64,000 bases of DNA from Sorangium aterium (GCF_028368935.1 NZ_JAQNDK010000004.1:124001-188000); one strand, 5' to 3'; positions 1-9,271 are shown, counted from the stretch's first letter. The notes: generated from the sequence alone by a model not told the origin. Numbers and translations are program-made.

Positions 1-884
1 CCAGCCACGGCATCAAGACGGTGCGCGTGCCCGTGGCCTGGGACACCTACGCCGCCAACGGCACGATCGACGCCGCCAAGATGGCCCGAGTCAAGGAGGT
101 GGTGGGCTGGATCGAGGCCGCCGGAATGTACTCGATCGTGAACATCCACTGGGACGGGGGCTGGATCTACAACGAGGACAATACCGATAAATACAAGCTC
201 ACCGACGCCGTCAAGACCAGGTTCGCGTCCTACTGGACCCAGATCGCCACGGCCTTCAGCGACGTCGGCCACAAGCTGATCCTCGAGGGCATGAACGAGG
301 AGGGGAACTACTGGGTCAACGGCGTTCATGACGGCGGGACGCCGGACTACGCCGCCCTGAACGAGATGAACCAGCTCTTCGTCACCACCGTGCGCGAGCA
401 GGGCGGCTACAACGCGAGCCGCGCCCTGCTCATCGCCGGCTTCGTGACGGACGTCGACAGGACCTGTGTGAGCGATTTCAAGGTGCCGACCGATCCGGCC
501 GGCACGAAGAGCCTCTTCCTCTCGATCCACTACTACACGCCCTACACCTTCTGCGGCCTCGACACGGTGGAGAGCTGGGGCTCTCCCAAGACGACGTGGG
601 GCTCGGAGCCCGAGAAGGCGGAGCTGAAGAGCAAGTTCGACACGCTCGGCGCGTTCAGCGCGCAGCGGAGCATCCCGATCATCCTCGGCGAGTTCGGCGT
701 CACGCTGGGCACGAACTACCCCCGTGAGCCCGCGTCGCGGACGCTGTGGATGCGGTCGGTGGTGGAGGCGGCGAAGTCGCGCGGCGTCGTCCCCGTGCTG
801 TGGGACACGGGGACGGACATCAAGCGCACGGACGGCTCGTTCTCGACGGAGTGGCAAGCTGTCGTGAGCGCCGTCAACCGGTAG
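1..884 (+). CDS. Glycoside hydrolase family 5 (endoglucanase-like), 3' part
   Basis: The reading frame is open from base 3, so the true start and any signal peptide lie outside the window. The fragment is a GH5-type (beta/alpha)8 barrel. An Asn-Glu pair inside the motif LEGMNEEGNYW supplies the acid/base Glu (codon 297-299), and ILGEFGV supplies the nucleophile Glu (codon 690-692). Upstream motifs RVPVAW and NIHWDGGW also fit GH5. The family cleaves beta-1,4-glucans such as cellulose, or related mannans and glucans, by a retaining mechanism, usually outside the cell. The protein ends right after the barrel, so any carbohydrate-binding module would have to be N-terminal. Substrate cannot be fixed from the fragment. 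Confidence 0.9.
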   Translation, partial: SHGIKTVRVPVAWDTYAANGTIDAAKMARVKEVVGWIEAAGMYSIVNIHWDGGWIYNEDNTDKYKLTDAVKTRFASYWTQIATAFSDVGHKLILEGMNEEGNYWVNGVHDGGTPDYAALNEMNQLFVTTVREQGGYNASRALLIAGFVTDVDRTCVSDFKVPTDPAGTKSLFLSIHYYTPYTFCGLDTVESWGSPKTTWGSEPEKAELKSKFDTLGAFSAQRSIPIILGEFGVTLGTNYPREPASRTLWMRSVVEAAKSRGVVPVLWDTGTDIKRTDGSFSTEWQAVVSAVNR

Positions 885-1038
885 TCGGCGCTCCGGCGGC
901 GCGGAGGGCGCGCCGCCGGCCGTCGCTTGGTTCGGCCACCGCGAAGCTGGACGGTGGCGCGAAACCACCGAGCGTTGCCCGCGTACCTGGGGTGGCTGGA
1001 CGAGATGGATCGGTCCAGGCCACATCAAGGAGAGGGGC

Positions 1039-2895
1039 ATGTCATCGACACGCAACGTCGGGATGGCGAGATTTTCTGCGTCCACCGTGCTGTTCTTCGC
1101 CGCGGGGGCCTTCGCCGCGTGCGCCGTCCCCGAGGGCGCCGAGCCGTCGGGCGATGAGGAGGGCGCAGGGCCCTCCGGCGATCCAGGTGAGCTGCAGGCC
1201 GCGGCCGAATCGACGGCCGAGGCCGACAGCGAGCTCAAGGTGAACGACTGCGTGAACCCGCACCCGTTCGCCGGCTGTAACGACGCGGCCGTCCAGAGCT
1301 GCGTTTGCGCGGCGGACCCGTTCTGTTGCAACACCCAGTGGGACTCGCTCTGCGCCGCAGAGGTGACGAGCCTCCACTGCGTGCCGCCGTCCGCGGCCGT
1401 CATCGGGCGCCTGCAGTGCGCCGCGCCGGACGGCGCGGGGACCGTCACGAGCGCGCTCGCGTTCGCGCCGCTCAGCATTCCCGGCCTCGGGAGCGGCGTG
1501 ACGGACGCGAACGGCGATTTCAGGATCCCCATCTCGTCGACCGCGAGCGCGAGCGTGCACCTCGACGTGACGTTCGACGGCGTCGTGAGCTCGAGCGGCG
1601 TGACGACGCCGCTCACGATCATGGACGACCTGCACGCCCCGCGCGGCCAGGGGGTCGACGTCGCCGGCAGCCCGCGCTCGAGCGGCGATCTCGACGTGGA
1701 TGTGGTTACGCTGAGCGGCGTCGACTGCGAGCTCTGGCGGCTCGGCGTCGATACCCTGCGCGACTTCCACGCTGCCCGCGGGGCCCAGCCGCCCGCGCAC
1801 GCGCTGCGCATGCTGCGCTGGAGCGGGGTCTACGTGGGCACGCCCTTCACGTTCTACGATTACATCAACATTCGCACGGACTTCCTCACGAGCACCTGGG
1901 GGAGCACGGCCGCGGAGCGCCGGAGGGTCATCACCCACGAGTTCGGGCACAGCGTGCGGCACGTCGCCGACGGCGATCTGAACCACTGGAATGGTGACGA
2001 CGTGGCCTATGTCTATGGACGCTCTCACGATGGCTCCGAGATCGCCAACCCGGGGTACGCCTTCAACGAGGGCTTCGCGAACTACTGGGAGCAAGCCCGG
2101 GTCGGCGCGCGCGGCCGCCTCTGCGGCGGCGGGGCCGCGTGCCCGTCGACCCAGTACCGGGACTGGAACGAGAAGCGCATCGCCAACGCGCTGCTCGATC
2201 TGTCCGATGTCGTGGGCGACGGCGCGATGATCCAGGTGCTGGAGGCGAACCCGGGTGCGATCCACAGCCTTTACGAGTTCCAGGCGCGCCTCCACGTGCA
2301 GAACCCCGCCGTCCCGGCCCCCGCCGCGGTGCCGGCCTGCCCGCCCGGCTTCAGCGATGACGGCGCGACGTGCTCCTCCACGGTGGCAAAACCGAGCTAC
2401 GGGCGCGGCGTCGGCACGGCGCCGACGCTCTGCGGCGCGGGCCAGCAATACGACGCGGGTCTCTGCTATCCGGCCTGCGCGTCGGGCTACTACGGGGTCG
2501 GCCCGGTGTGCTGGCAGAGCTGCCCGTCCGGGTACTCGGACGACGGCCTCACGTGCCGGCGCGACGCGCAGATCATCAACGCCAACAACTCCGCGTGCCC
2601 CTGGTATGACGCGTGCGGCCTGACCTTCGCCAAGGGCTGCTCCACGTGCCCGACGGGGTATACCAACGACGGCTGCACGTGCCGGCGCGACGCGCACATC
2701 TTCGCCAAGAGCTCTTACGGGCGCGGCGCCGGCTCCGTGCCGACGAGCTGCGGCGCGGGCCAGCAATACGACGCGGGTCTCTGCTATCCGGCCTGCGCCT
2801 CCGGCTACAGCGGCGCGGGCCCCGTGTGCTGGGGGAGCTGCCCGGTCGGCTATATCGACTTCGGCGCGACGTGCACGAAGGTCATTTCGAAGTGA
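1039..2895 (+). CDS. Secreted gluzincin-like zinc metalloprotease with Cys-rich C-terminal repeats
   Basis: 618 residues; an AAGGAGAGG ribosome site ends four bases before ATG 1039. An N-terminal hydrophobic stretch ending in AAGAFAAC looks like an export or lipoprotein signal. Residues about 70-110 carry a Cys/Trp motif (DPFCCNTQWDSLC) of a kind I associate with myxobacterial secreted proteins. About 115-200 resembles a carboxypeptidase-regulatory beta-sandwich. HEFGH at 300-304 is a zinc-binding HExxH motif, and NEGFANYW, with Glu344 about 40 residues later, matches the third ligand of gluzincins (M1-like). From about residue 430 to the end there are degenerate CPxGxxxDGxxC and CGAGQQYDAGLCYPAC repeats. 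Predicted extracellular peptidase; substrate and peptidase family are not assigned. Confidence 0.75.
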   Translation: MSSTRNVGMARFSASTVLFFAAGAFAACAVPEGAEPSGDEEGAGPSGDPGELQAAAESTAEADSELKVNDCVNPHPFAGCNDAAVQSCVCAADPFCCNTQWDSLCAAEVTSLHCVPPSAAVIGRLQCAAPDGAGTVTSALAFAPLSIPGLGSGVTDANGDFRIPISSTASASVHLDVTFDGVVSSSGVTTPLTIMDDLHAPRGQGVDVAGSPRSSGDLDVDVVTLSGVDCELWRLGVDTLRDFHAARGAQPPAHALRMLRWSGVYVGTPFTFYDYINIRTDFLTSTWGSTAAERRRVITHEFGHSVRHVADGDLNHWNGDDVAYVYGRSHDGSEIANPGYAFNEGFANYWEQARVGARGRLCGGGAACPSTQYRDWNEKRIANALLDLSDVVGDGAMIQVLEANPGAIHSLYEFQARLHVQNPAVPAPAAVPACPPGFSDDGATCSSTVAKPSYGRGVGTAPTLCGAGQQYDAGLCYPACASGYYGVGPVCWQSCPSGYSDDGLTCRRDAQIINANNSACPWYDACGLTFAKGCSTCPTGYTNDGCTCRRDAHIFAKSSYGRGAGSVPTSCGAGQQYDAGLCYPACASGYSGAGPVCWGSCPVGYIDFGATCTKVISK

Positions 2896-3091
2896 TCGGC
2901 GGGCCGTTTGCCTCCTCGAGGAGGGCGGGCCTCGTTGCACCCCGCCCACCCGCGCGGTAGGCCGAGGAGCACCACGCCGCTCCGCGGTAGGCGGAGCACC
3001 GAAGAGGCGCTCCCCTGCACCACGAGCAGGGTACGAGCCGCCCTCGTCGGCCCCGCGCGGCGCCTCGTCTGTTCGGGTCGGGCGCCGGACA

Positions 3092-3360
3092 CACGCCGAC
3101 CGGAGCGAGCTCGTCACGCGGCTGCTCCCGGCAGCCCCGAGCGACGCGGACGCGGGCGACGTGCGCCCCCTCGCCGTCGGCTCCCTCATCCCCGAGGAGG
3201 GACGCGCCCTCGCGCTGGCCTTCCTCGGCGCGAGGCCCTCTCCTTCGATCGTGCCGCGGAGCACTTCGCCGCCGCGCTCGCAGCGGCGCCGGCAGGCGAG
3301 GGCGAGGCGCACGGAACAGGACGACCGGCGGCTCGTCGCCGGCGCTCCGAGGGGCTCCTC
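3092..3360 (+). pseudogene. Decayed coding remnant with one apparent frameshift
   Basis: The 549-bp gap between the protease and the acyl-CoA ligase is not empty. Frame 2 from 3092 reads protein-like sequence (VRPLAVGSLIPEEGRALALA), then turns into Arg-rich noise near 3235. There frame 1 takes over with protein-like sequence (LSFDRAAEHFAAALAAAP, TPR-helix-like). No start, ribosome site or intact frame covers both parts. I read this as the remains of a gene broken by a frameshift. Nearby, 2911-2924 is a perfect 14-bp palindrome, and 2979-2997 is a hairpin with a 7-bp stem and 5-base loop without a T-run, possibly ending the upstream transcript. Confidence 0.3.
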
Positions 3361-3368
3361 GACGCTGA

Positions 3369-3398
3369 TTGACAATGCCCCGGCGGCTCCCGCATCCT
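3369..3398 (+). promoter_or_regulatory. Candidate promoter of the acyl-CoA ligase gene
   Basis: A consensus -35 box TTGACA (3369-3374) is followed after 18 bp by a weak -10-like CATCCT (3393-3398). Transcription would start near 3405, about 40 bases upstream of ATG 3445. The -10 match is poor, so only the -35 half is convincing. Confidence 0.35.
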
Positions 3399-3444
3399 GG
3401 CCATCCCGCGACCCCCCCCGAGGCTTTGAGCCGCAGGAGATGCC

Positions 3445-5241
3445 ATGAGCACCGTCCTCCACCGTCTGGAACAGTGGGCTAACGAATCTCCTGACGCGCC
3501 GGCCCAGCGCTTCAAATCTCAAGGCGAGTGGAAGACGCTGACCGCGCGCGAGTACCGTGACCGGGTCCACCACATCGCGCTGTTCCTCGAGTCCAAGGGC
3601 TTCGACGCGAGCCAGGTCGGCGCGATCCTCTCGTACAACTGCCCGCAGTGGGTCCACGTCGACCTGGCGGCGTTGCTCGTCGGGGGCAAGTCGGCGGGCC
3701 TCTACCCGAACTCCACGGCGAAAGACATCCAGTACATCCTGAGCCACACCGAGGCGACGCTGCTCTCGGTGCAAAACAAGGAGTACTTTCAGAAGATCTC
3801 CGGGGAGAAGGGCGAGTATTCCGCCCCTGACAGCGTGAAGTGGATCCTCGTCTTCGATGGCGACACATCGATCTCTCCCAAGGCGATCTCGTACGAACAG
3901 GCCCTGGCCGAGGGCCGCGCGCTCGCGGGGCAGCCGGGCGCGAAGACGTTCGCCGACTACCTCGCGAAGATCGACCCCAGGGCCGGCGCGTTCCTTATCT
4001 ACACCTCGGGTACGACGGGCAACCCCAAGGGGGCCATGCTGTCGCACGACAACCTGGCTTACACGGCCGACATGGCCGTGAAGTACTGGAACCTGCCGTT
4101 CGCGCGGGGCACGATGTTCTCGTTCCTCCCGCTCTGTCACATCGCCGAGAAGCTGCAGTGCGTCGGGGCCGGCCTTACCCAGCGCTACACCGTCAACTTC
4201 TGCTCGAAGTTCGAGAACGTCTCGAGCGAGCTCCCCGAGGTGCAGCCCACGCTGCTGCTCTGCGTGCCGCGGCTCTGGGAGAAGATGATGGAAGGCGTGA
4301 TGGCGAAGGTGCGCGGCGGCAAGGGCGCCAAGAAGAAGCTGGCCGAGTGGGCGCTCGCCGTGGGCGCCCGCGTGGCCCAGGCGAAGTACGCGCAGCGCGC
4401 GCCGAGCGCGCTCGACGCGTTGCAGCTCGCGCTCGCCGACAAGCTCGTGCTGGGCAAGGTGCGCGCGGCGCTCGGCCTGGGCAAGGCCGAGGTGCTCGCC
4501 TCGGGCGCGGCGGCGCTCGCGCCGCACATCTCGACGTGGTTCCGCGCGCTGGGCCTCGAGATCCTCGAGGACTTCGGCCAGACCGAGTCGACAGGCGTCA
4601 TCTGCATGACCGAGCCGGGCATCGAGGGCGCGGGCACCGTGGGCAAGCCCGTGCCGGGCGTCGAGTTCAAGCTGGCCGAGGACGGCGAGATCCTGACGCG
4701 CGGCCGGCACGTGTTCGTCGGCTATTACAAGGACAAGGCGGCGACGGAGGCCACGCTCGAGGACGGCTGGCTGCACACAGGCGATCTCGGCGAGTGGAAC
4801 GAGCGCGGGCAGCTCAAGATCCGGGGCCGCAAGAAGGAGATCCTCAAGACCTCGGGCGGCAAGATGATCGCGCCGCTCCCGATCGAGGAGAGGCTCAAGG
4901 CGGCGGAGATCATCAGCCAGGTGTGCATGGTGGGCGACGGCCGCAAGTACCTCTCGGCGCTGATCACGCTGACCGAGGGCAAGCTCGCCGAGCTGAAGGA
5001 GCGGGGCGCCCTGGGCGGCGACGCCGCGATCACGAGCCCCGAGGTGGTCGGCCAGGTGAAGGCGCACGTCGACGCCCTGAACGCGGAGCTCGCCAGCTTC
5101 GAGCAGATCAAGCGGTTCACGGTCCTCGGCCGCGAGTTCTCGGTGCAGGACGGCGAGATGACGCCGACGCTCAAGATGAAGCGCAACGTGATCGAGCAGC
5201 GCTTCCGCGGGACCATCGACGAGATGTATCCCGCCGAGTGA
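3445..5241 (+). CDS. fadD: Long-chain fatty acid--CoA ligase (AMP-forming)
   Basis: 598 residues, the normal length of the FadD15 / long-chain acyl-CoA synthetase class. The AMP-binding loop is YTSGTTGNPKG (residues 186-196). Further ANL-superfamily motifs are FGQTES, the hinge motif GWLHTGDLGEWNERG and the C-terminal RGRKKEILKTSGGK with the catalytic Lys region. The enzyme activates a fatty acid with ATP to acyl-AMP, then transfers it to CoA, feeding beta-oxidation or lipid synthesis on the cytoplasmic side of the membrane. AGGAGA (3435-3440) precedes ATG 3445. The next gene, 112 bp downstream on the same strand, is lipase-like, so joint action on lipids is possible but inferred only from proximity. 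Confidence 0.93.
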   Translation: MSTVLHRLEQWANESPDAPAQRFKSQGEWKTLTAREYRDRVHHIALFLESKGFDASQVGAILSYNCPQWVHVDLAALLVGGKSAGLYPNSTAKDIQYILSHTEATLLSVQNKEYFQKISGEKGEYSAPDSVKWILVFDGDTSISPKAISYEQALAEGRALAGQPGAKTFADYLAKIDPRAGAFLIYTSGTTGNPKGAMLSHDNLAYTADMAVKYWNLPFARGTMFSFLPLCHIAEKLQCVGAGLTQRYTVNFCSKFENVSSELPEVQPTLLLCVPRLWEKMMEGVMAKVRGGKGAKKKLAEWALAVGARVAQAKYAQRAPSALDALQLALADKLVLGKVRAALGLGKAEVLASGAAALAPHISTWFRALGLEILEDFGQTESTGVICMTEPGIEGAGTVGKPVPGVEFKLAEDGEILTRGRHVFVGYYKDKAATEATLEDGWLHTGDLGEWNERGQLKIRGRKKEILKTSGGKMIAPLPIEERLKAAEIISQVCMVGDGRKYLSALITLTEGKLAELKERGALGGDAAITSPEVVGQVKAHVDALNAELASFEQIKRFTVLGREFSVQDGEMTPTLKMKRNVIEQRFRGTIDEMYPAE

Positions 5242-5353
5242 GCGGGGCCGCGGGGCCCGGAGCGCTGGGGGGCGCCTGCTCGATACGAGATCGTCTGGCT
5301 GTGCTCGTCTCCGGAGCGGGTGAGCGCAGCTCGTCAAGTGGGAGGGAAAAGGC

Positions 5354-6907
5354 ATGAGTCAATCAAGAAGCCACCTCGTCCTCGTGCCCGGATTTGCGGG
5401 CTTCGATATCCTGGGCTCGGTCTCCTATTACTACGGCGTCACGGAGGTGCTCCGGAAGGCCGCCGCCGGGGCGTATCGGGCCCCGCTCTCGGTGCATTGC
5501 TTTGCGAACCTGCCCACGGCGAGCGTGGACACGCGCGCGCATGGGCTCCTTCACTGGCTCGCGGATCGCTTCAGGAAGGGGGTGTTCTACGGGGGCGTGG
5601 GCACCGACCAGCGGGACTGCCTCCATCTCGTCGGCCACTCGACGGGCGGTAGGGACATCAAGACGCTCATGCTCCTGCTCCTGGCCGCGACCGAGCAGGG
5701 CCGGTCGGTCTACGGCGTCCCGGCGCAGACCCTCCTCGAGAGCATCTGCTCGATCCAGTTCCTCTCGACGCCGCACCGCGGGACGAACCTCGCCCACGTC
5801 TTCCGCCGGTGGAGGCCTGGCGTCATGTCCACGGCCGGAGTCGCCCACGGTCTGCTCAGCATGACTGGCCAGAAGTACGCGAGCGTCACGGCCCGCCTCG
5901 CAAGGAGCGCCCTGCGGACGCTCGGCCAGTCGGACGGCATCGCCCGCGCCGCGCTCGACACGATCGATCGCTTCCACGCCGCGAAGCGCGACGGCCTCTC
6001 CATGGCCGAGGCGCGCAGCGAGTACTTCAACGTGCTCTGCTGGTTGCTGAACGTCGCGGAGGACACCGATGCCTTCGACGATCTCGATCCGCTGTCGTCC
6101 TCAGGCACGCCGCGGCGCGCCGGGGGCCACTCCCGACGTCGCCTGGCCGTGAGCAGCGTCGCCGCCTGGCGGCGCGAGCTCGCCGTCTGCGCCGAGAGCG
6201 CGAAGAAGACAGGGAAAGCCGGGCTGCTCGGGGCCGAGGTCGAGGAGGACCTGAGCGACTACTACAGGCAGAAGGGCATCGCGCTCCGGTCGATCGTCAC
6301 CAGGGCGAAGCGCGATCCCGGCGGGTCGTTCCTGGGCATCTTCAGCCTCCTTTACGGCATCACGGCCGACGTGATGGGGCGTCCGAAGGTGGTCGAGGCC
6401 CTCGGGCCCTCCTGCGCCGTCCCCTGGCTCGATGACCCGAGCCGGAGCGAGCGGCTCACGCCCGAGATGAACGACGGGATCGTCAACTCCGTATCGATGG
6501 TCTACCCGGACGCGGCGCATAGCATCCTTGTCGACGCCGACCACGCGGATGTCATGGGCCATTATCGGTTCATCGATCCGGAGGACGGCGACGGGGCCGA
6601 TCCGACCTACGGCGGGTACGACCTGCTCCAGTCCCGCTCCGGCTTCGATCAGAGCCAGTTCGAGAAGCTCTGGAACAGCATCGGGGAGTTCGCGATGGCG
6701 AGCGACAGGTGCACGACCGCTTCGCGCCGCAGGCCGGCTGTCGTACCTGCGGAGGCGCCGGCGGTGTCCCCGGCCTCGGCCTCGGCGGCGTCCCCGGCCT
6801 CGGCGGCGGCGGCGGCGCCGGCCTCGGCGGCGGCGGCGTCCCCGCCCTCGGCGCCGGCGGTGACCCATTTCCGCGCCGAGCCGTCGGACCCGGAGGGCGG
6901 CGCGTAG
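5354..6907 (+). CDS. Lipase-like alpha/beta hydrolase
   Basis: 517 residues with GGGAGGG (5340-5346) seven bases before ATG. The N-terminus LVLVPGFAGFDILG is a typical first strand plus oxyanion-loop region of lipases. LVGHSTGG, with Ser96, is the nucleophile elbow (GxSxG). The rest shows no clear family signature, and the acid and His of the triad are not obvious; AHSILVDADHADVMGHY near residue 400 may hold the His. The C-terminus (about 460-505) is Ala/Pro/Ser low-complexity sequence. No signal peptide is visible, so it is probably cytoplasmic. It follows the acyl-CoA ligase and ends 42 bp from a convergent gene; the GC-rich hairpin between them (about 6910-6930) could serve both as terminator. 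Confidence 0.65.
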   Translation: MSQSRSHLVLVPGFAGFDILGSVSYYYGVTEVLRKAAAGAYRAPLSVHCFANLPTASVDTRAHGLLHWLADRFRKGVFYGGVGTDQRDCLHLVGHSTGGRDIKTLMLLLLAATEQGRSVYGVPAQTLLESICSIQFLSTPHRGTNLAHVFRRWRPGVMSTAGVAHGLLSMTGQKYASVTARLARSALRTLGQSDGIARAALDTIDRFHAAKRDGLSMAEARSEYFNVLCWLLNVAEDTDAFDDLDPLSSSGTPRRAGGHSRRRLAVSSVAAWRRELAVCAESAKKTGKAGLLGAEVEEDLSDYYRQKGIALRSIVTRAKRDPGGSFLGIFSLLYGITADVMGRPKVVEALGPSCAVPWLDDPSRSERLTPEMNDGIVNSVSMVYPDAAHSILVDADHADVMGHYRFIDPEDGDGADPTYGGYDLLQSRSGFDQSQFEKLWNSIGEFAMASDRCTTASRRRPAVVPAEAPAVSPASASAASPASAAAAAPASAAAASPPSAPAVTHFRAEPSDPEGGA

Positions 6908-6949
6908 GCGCCCCCCGGCGACGGGGGACGCCCAGGCCGCCTTCGTGAA

Positions 6950-7672
6950 TCAGGCCTTCGCGAGGTAGGCTTCGAGCTCGTCGGCGCCGCCGATGTACTT
7001 GCCGTCGACGAAGACCTGCGGGGTCGTGCCCTTGCCGCTCACCGCGCGCAGGCGGCGCGGCGAGGCCGCCACCTCCTCGTAAGGGATCTTCCGCGCGTCG
7101 AGGAGCTGCTTCGCCTTGGTACAGTAGCCACACCCCGGCTTCGTGAACAGCAGCACGTCGTGCGGCGCCTTCGACGACGGATCCAGGTACTTCAGCATCG
7201 TGTCGGCGTCCGACACATCGAATGGATCGCCCGCGACCTCGGGCTCGATGAACATCTTCTTGATCACGCCGTCGTCGACCAGCATCGAGTAGCGCCACGA
7301 GCGCTTGCCGAAGCCGAGGTTCGCCTTGTCGACGAGCATGCCCATCTTCTCGGAGAACTCCCCGTTTCCGTCGGGCAGGAACAGGACCTTGTCCGCCTCC
7401 TGCGCCTTGCACCACTCATCCATCACGAACGCGTCGTTCACGGACACGCACGCGATCGTGTCCACCCCGCGCCGCTTGAACTCGTCCGCGAGCTCGTTGT
7501 AGCGCGGCACATGGCTGCTCGAGCAGGTCGGCGTGAAGGCGCCCGGCAGCGCGAACACCACCACCTTCTTGCCAGCGAACACGTCCTTGGTGGCCACGTC
7601 CTTCCATTGACCGTCGACACGGGTGCGAAACGTGACATCCGGAACGCGCTGCCCTTCGAGGTTCTTCAGCAT
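6950..7672 (-). CDS. Hybrid peroxiredoxin-glutaredoxin
   Basis: 240 residues. Residues 1-165 form a Prx5-type peroxiredoxin with PGAFTPTCS and peroxidatic Cys50. Residues 170-240 form a glutaredoxin with active site CGYC (181-184), the cis-Pro motif TTPQVFVDG and the GG motif YIGGADEL. The fusion, known from Haemophilus and other proteobacteria, reduces hydroperoxides at Cys50 and is recycled by its own glutaredoxin domain with glutathione. Cytoplasmic; no signal peptide. The gene stands alone: a convergent hydrolase gene lies on one side and a repeat-bearing spacer upstream of it. Confidence 0.95.
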   Translation of the reverse strand: MLKNLEGQRVPDVTFRTRVDGQWKDVATKDVFAGKKVVVFALPGAFTPTCSSSHVPRYNELADEFKRRGVDTIACVSVNDAFVMDEWCKAQEADKVLFLPDGNGEFSEKMGMLVDKANLGFGKRSWRYSMLVDDGVIKKMFIEPEVAGDPFDVSDADTMLKYLDPSSKAPHDVLLFTKPGCGYCTKAKQLLDARKIPYEEVAASPRRLRAVSGKGTTPQVFVDGKYIGGADELEAYLAKA

Positions 7673-7805
7673 GACTGTCGTGCTCCTTGCGTGCTCTTCT
7701 CGTCGCCATCGGCGACGGCAACCTTGTCCAGCGTCGTGCGGCGCTCCACGCGGCGCTCTCGGGCCGGCGAGAACTTAGCCCCGAGCCTCGACGCCGGCCA
7801 GCGTG

Positions 7806-7955
7806 ATGGCGAGCCCGACCGAGGGGCGCGCCGCAATGGCGAGCTCGACCGAGGGGCGCGCCGCAATGGCGAGCTCGACCGAGGGGCGCGCCGCAATGGC
7901 GAGCTCGACCGAGGGGCGCGCCGCAATGGCGAGCCCGACCGAGGGCCGCGCCGCG
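7806..7955. repeat. Five tandem 30-bp repeats
   Basis: Five head-to-tail copies begin at 7806, 7836, 7866, 7896 and 7926. Copies 2-4 are identical; copies 1 and 5 differ at one or a few bases. Each unit begins ATGGCGAGC and contains GGGGCGCGCC, whose GGCGCGCC core is a perfect 8-bp palindrome (GGCCGCGCC in copy 5). The array fills the 366-bp space between the peroxiredoxin gene and the 3' end of the Ogt-AlkA gene, both on the minus strand. Because 30 is divisible by three, both strands read repetitive open frames, but no frame has a ribosome site and I do not call a gene. Confidence 0.9.
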
Positions 7956-8038
7956 AAGGCAGCCCGCCTGGGCGGCGGCGGCCGCGCCGGAGGAGGCGCC
8001 CCCCGGGCAGCCCGAGCGCCGCTGTGGGGGGCGAGGCC

Positions 8039-9226
8039 TCAGCCGCTCCGCGCCAGATCCACCGCGCGCCAGAGGTACCAGCTCGCCACCGTGCGGTACG
8101 GCTTCCACCGCGCGCCGCGCTTCTCGAGGTCCGCGCGCGCCGGCGGCTCGGGTCGCTTGAACGCGATCCCGAAACCCTTGCGGATGCCGTAGTCGTCCAC
8201 GGGCAGCACGTCCGGGCGGCCGAGGCGGAACATGAGGAGCATCTCCACCGTCCACCGGCCGATTCCGCGCACCCGCGTGAGGTGCTCGATGATCGCCTCG
8301 TCCTCCATGCCGTGGACCTCCGCGAGCGTGGGGAGCTCGCCGTCCTCCGTCTTCCGCGCGAGGTCGCGCAGCGCGAGGAGCTTCGCCTGCGAGAGGCCGG
8401 CGCCGCGGAGCTTCTCGTCGGAGACGCGCAGGAGCTGCGCCGGCGTGGGGCCCTCGTGCGCTCGCGGGAAGAGCGCGCGCACGCGCGCGAAGATGGTCGC
8501 GGCGGCCTTCCCGGTGAGCTGCTGGTAGACGATCGACTCCGCGAGCGCGAGGAAGAGGCTCGACGTCCTGTCGATCCGCATGGCGAACGGCCCGACTGCG
8601 TCGATGACGCGCGCGAGCGCCGCGTCGGACGCGCGCAGGTGATCGACGGCGGCGCCCGGATCGAAGCCGAAGTCGCCGCCGGGCGCGGCCTCCGGAGCGC
8701 CGCGCGCCTGGCCGCTCTCGATCGCGAGGAGGCGGAGCTTCGTCGTGACGCCGCCGTTCGCGGAGAAGCCGCCGGCCTTGCCGCCAGCGGCGAGCACGCG
8801 GTGGCACGGCACGATGATGGCGAACGGGTTCCGCCCGAGCGCTTGCCCCACGGCGCGCGCCGAGCCGCTCGCGCCGAGGCGCGCCGCGACCTCGCCGTAG
8901 GTCAGCGTCGCGCCCGGCGGGATGGTGCGCGCGACCTCGTAGACGCGGCGGTGGAACGGCGGCACCCGATCCATGTCGAGCGCGACGGCGGACAGGTCGC
9001 TCGCCTCGCCGCGCAGGAGCGCGACGATCGCGTCGACCGCGCGCTGCACCTCGGGCGGCGGCGCCGCCGCCCGGGCGCCCGGGAGGCGCTGGAGCAGGCG
9101 CGATCGCGTCTCGGGCTCGCGCGCCTCGGGGAGCTGCAAGGCGGCGACGCCGCGCTCGCCCCACGCGATGCCGCAGCGGCCGATCGCCGTGTCGAACAGG
9201 AGGAATCCGTGTGCCGTTGCTGTCAT
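8039..9226 (-). CDS. Fused O6-methylguanine-DNA methyltransferase and 3-methyladenine DNA glycosylase
   Basis: 395 residues. The N-terminal half (1-175) is Ogt/Ada-C-like: it carries the methyl-acceptor motif PCHR with Cys141 and a downstream Gly-rich stretch ending near 160. The C-terminal half (about 185-395) is AlkA-like: a helix-hairpin-helix GIGRWTVEML (321-330) and the catalytic-Asp motif LPVDDYGIRKG (Asp344/345). It would remove methyl groups from O6-methylguanine directly and excise N3-methylated bases, combining the two effector activities of the adaptive response to alkylation. The upstream AraC-type regulator is 45 bp away on the same strand, so an operon is likely. Domain linkage within one uninterrupted frame is clear. 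Confidence 0.92.
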   Translation of the reverse strand: MTATAHGFLLFDTAIGRCGIAWGERGVAALQLPEAREPETRSRLLQRLPGARAAAPPPEVQRAVDAIVALLRGEASDLSAVALDMDRVPPFHRRVYEVARTIPPGATLTYGEVAARLGASGSARAVGQALGRNPFAIIVPCHRVLAAGGKAGGFSANGGVTTKLRLLAIESGQARGAPEAAPGGDFGFDPGAAVDHLRASDAALARVIDAVGPFAMRIDRTSSLFLALAESIVYQQLTGKAAATIFARVRALFPRAHEGPTPAQLLRVSDEKLRGAGLSQAKLLALRDLARKTEDGELPTLAEVHGMEDEAIIEHLTRVRGIGRWTVEMLLMFRLGRPDVLPVDDYGIRKGFGIAFKRPEPPARADLEKRGARWKPYRTVASWYLWRAVDLARSG

Positions 9227-9271
9227 GGGGATGCTCGCGGGCAGGCAGGGCGCCCGCGTCCGGCGGCCATC

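Noticed and set aside
1042-5355. 1437-residue open frame on the minus strand
   Set aside because: It is the antisense shadow of the zinc protease and acyl-CoA ligase genes; Arg/Ala/Leu-rich with no motif. GC-rich DNA yields such frames often.
7806-7955. CRISPR array
   Set aside because: Repeats are directly adjacent with no spacers and no cas genes are nearby.
7803-8192. 129-residue plus-strand frame over the 30-bp repeats
   Set aside because: The repeat period of 30 forces an open frame; the rest is antisense to the AlkA domain and no ribosome site is present.
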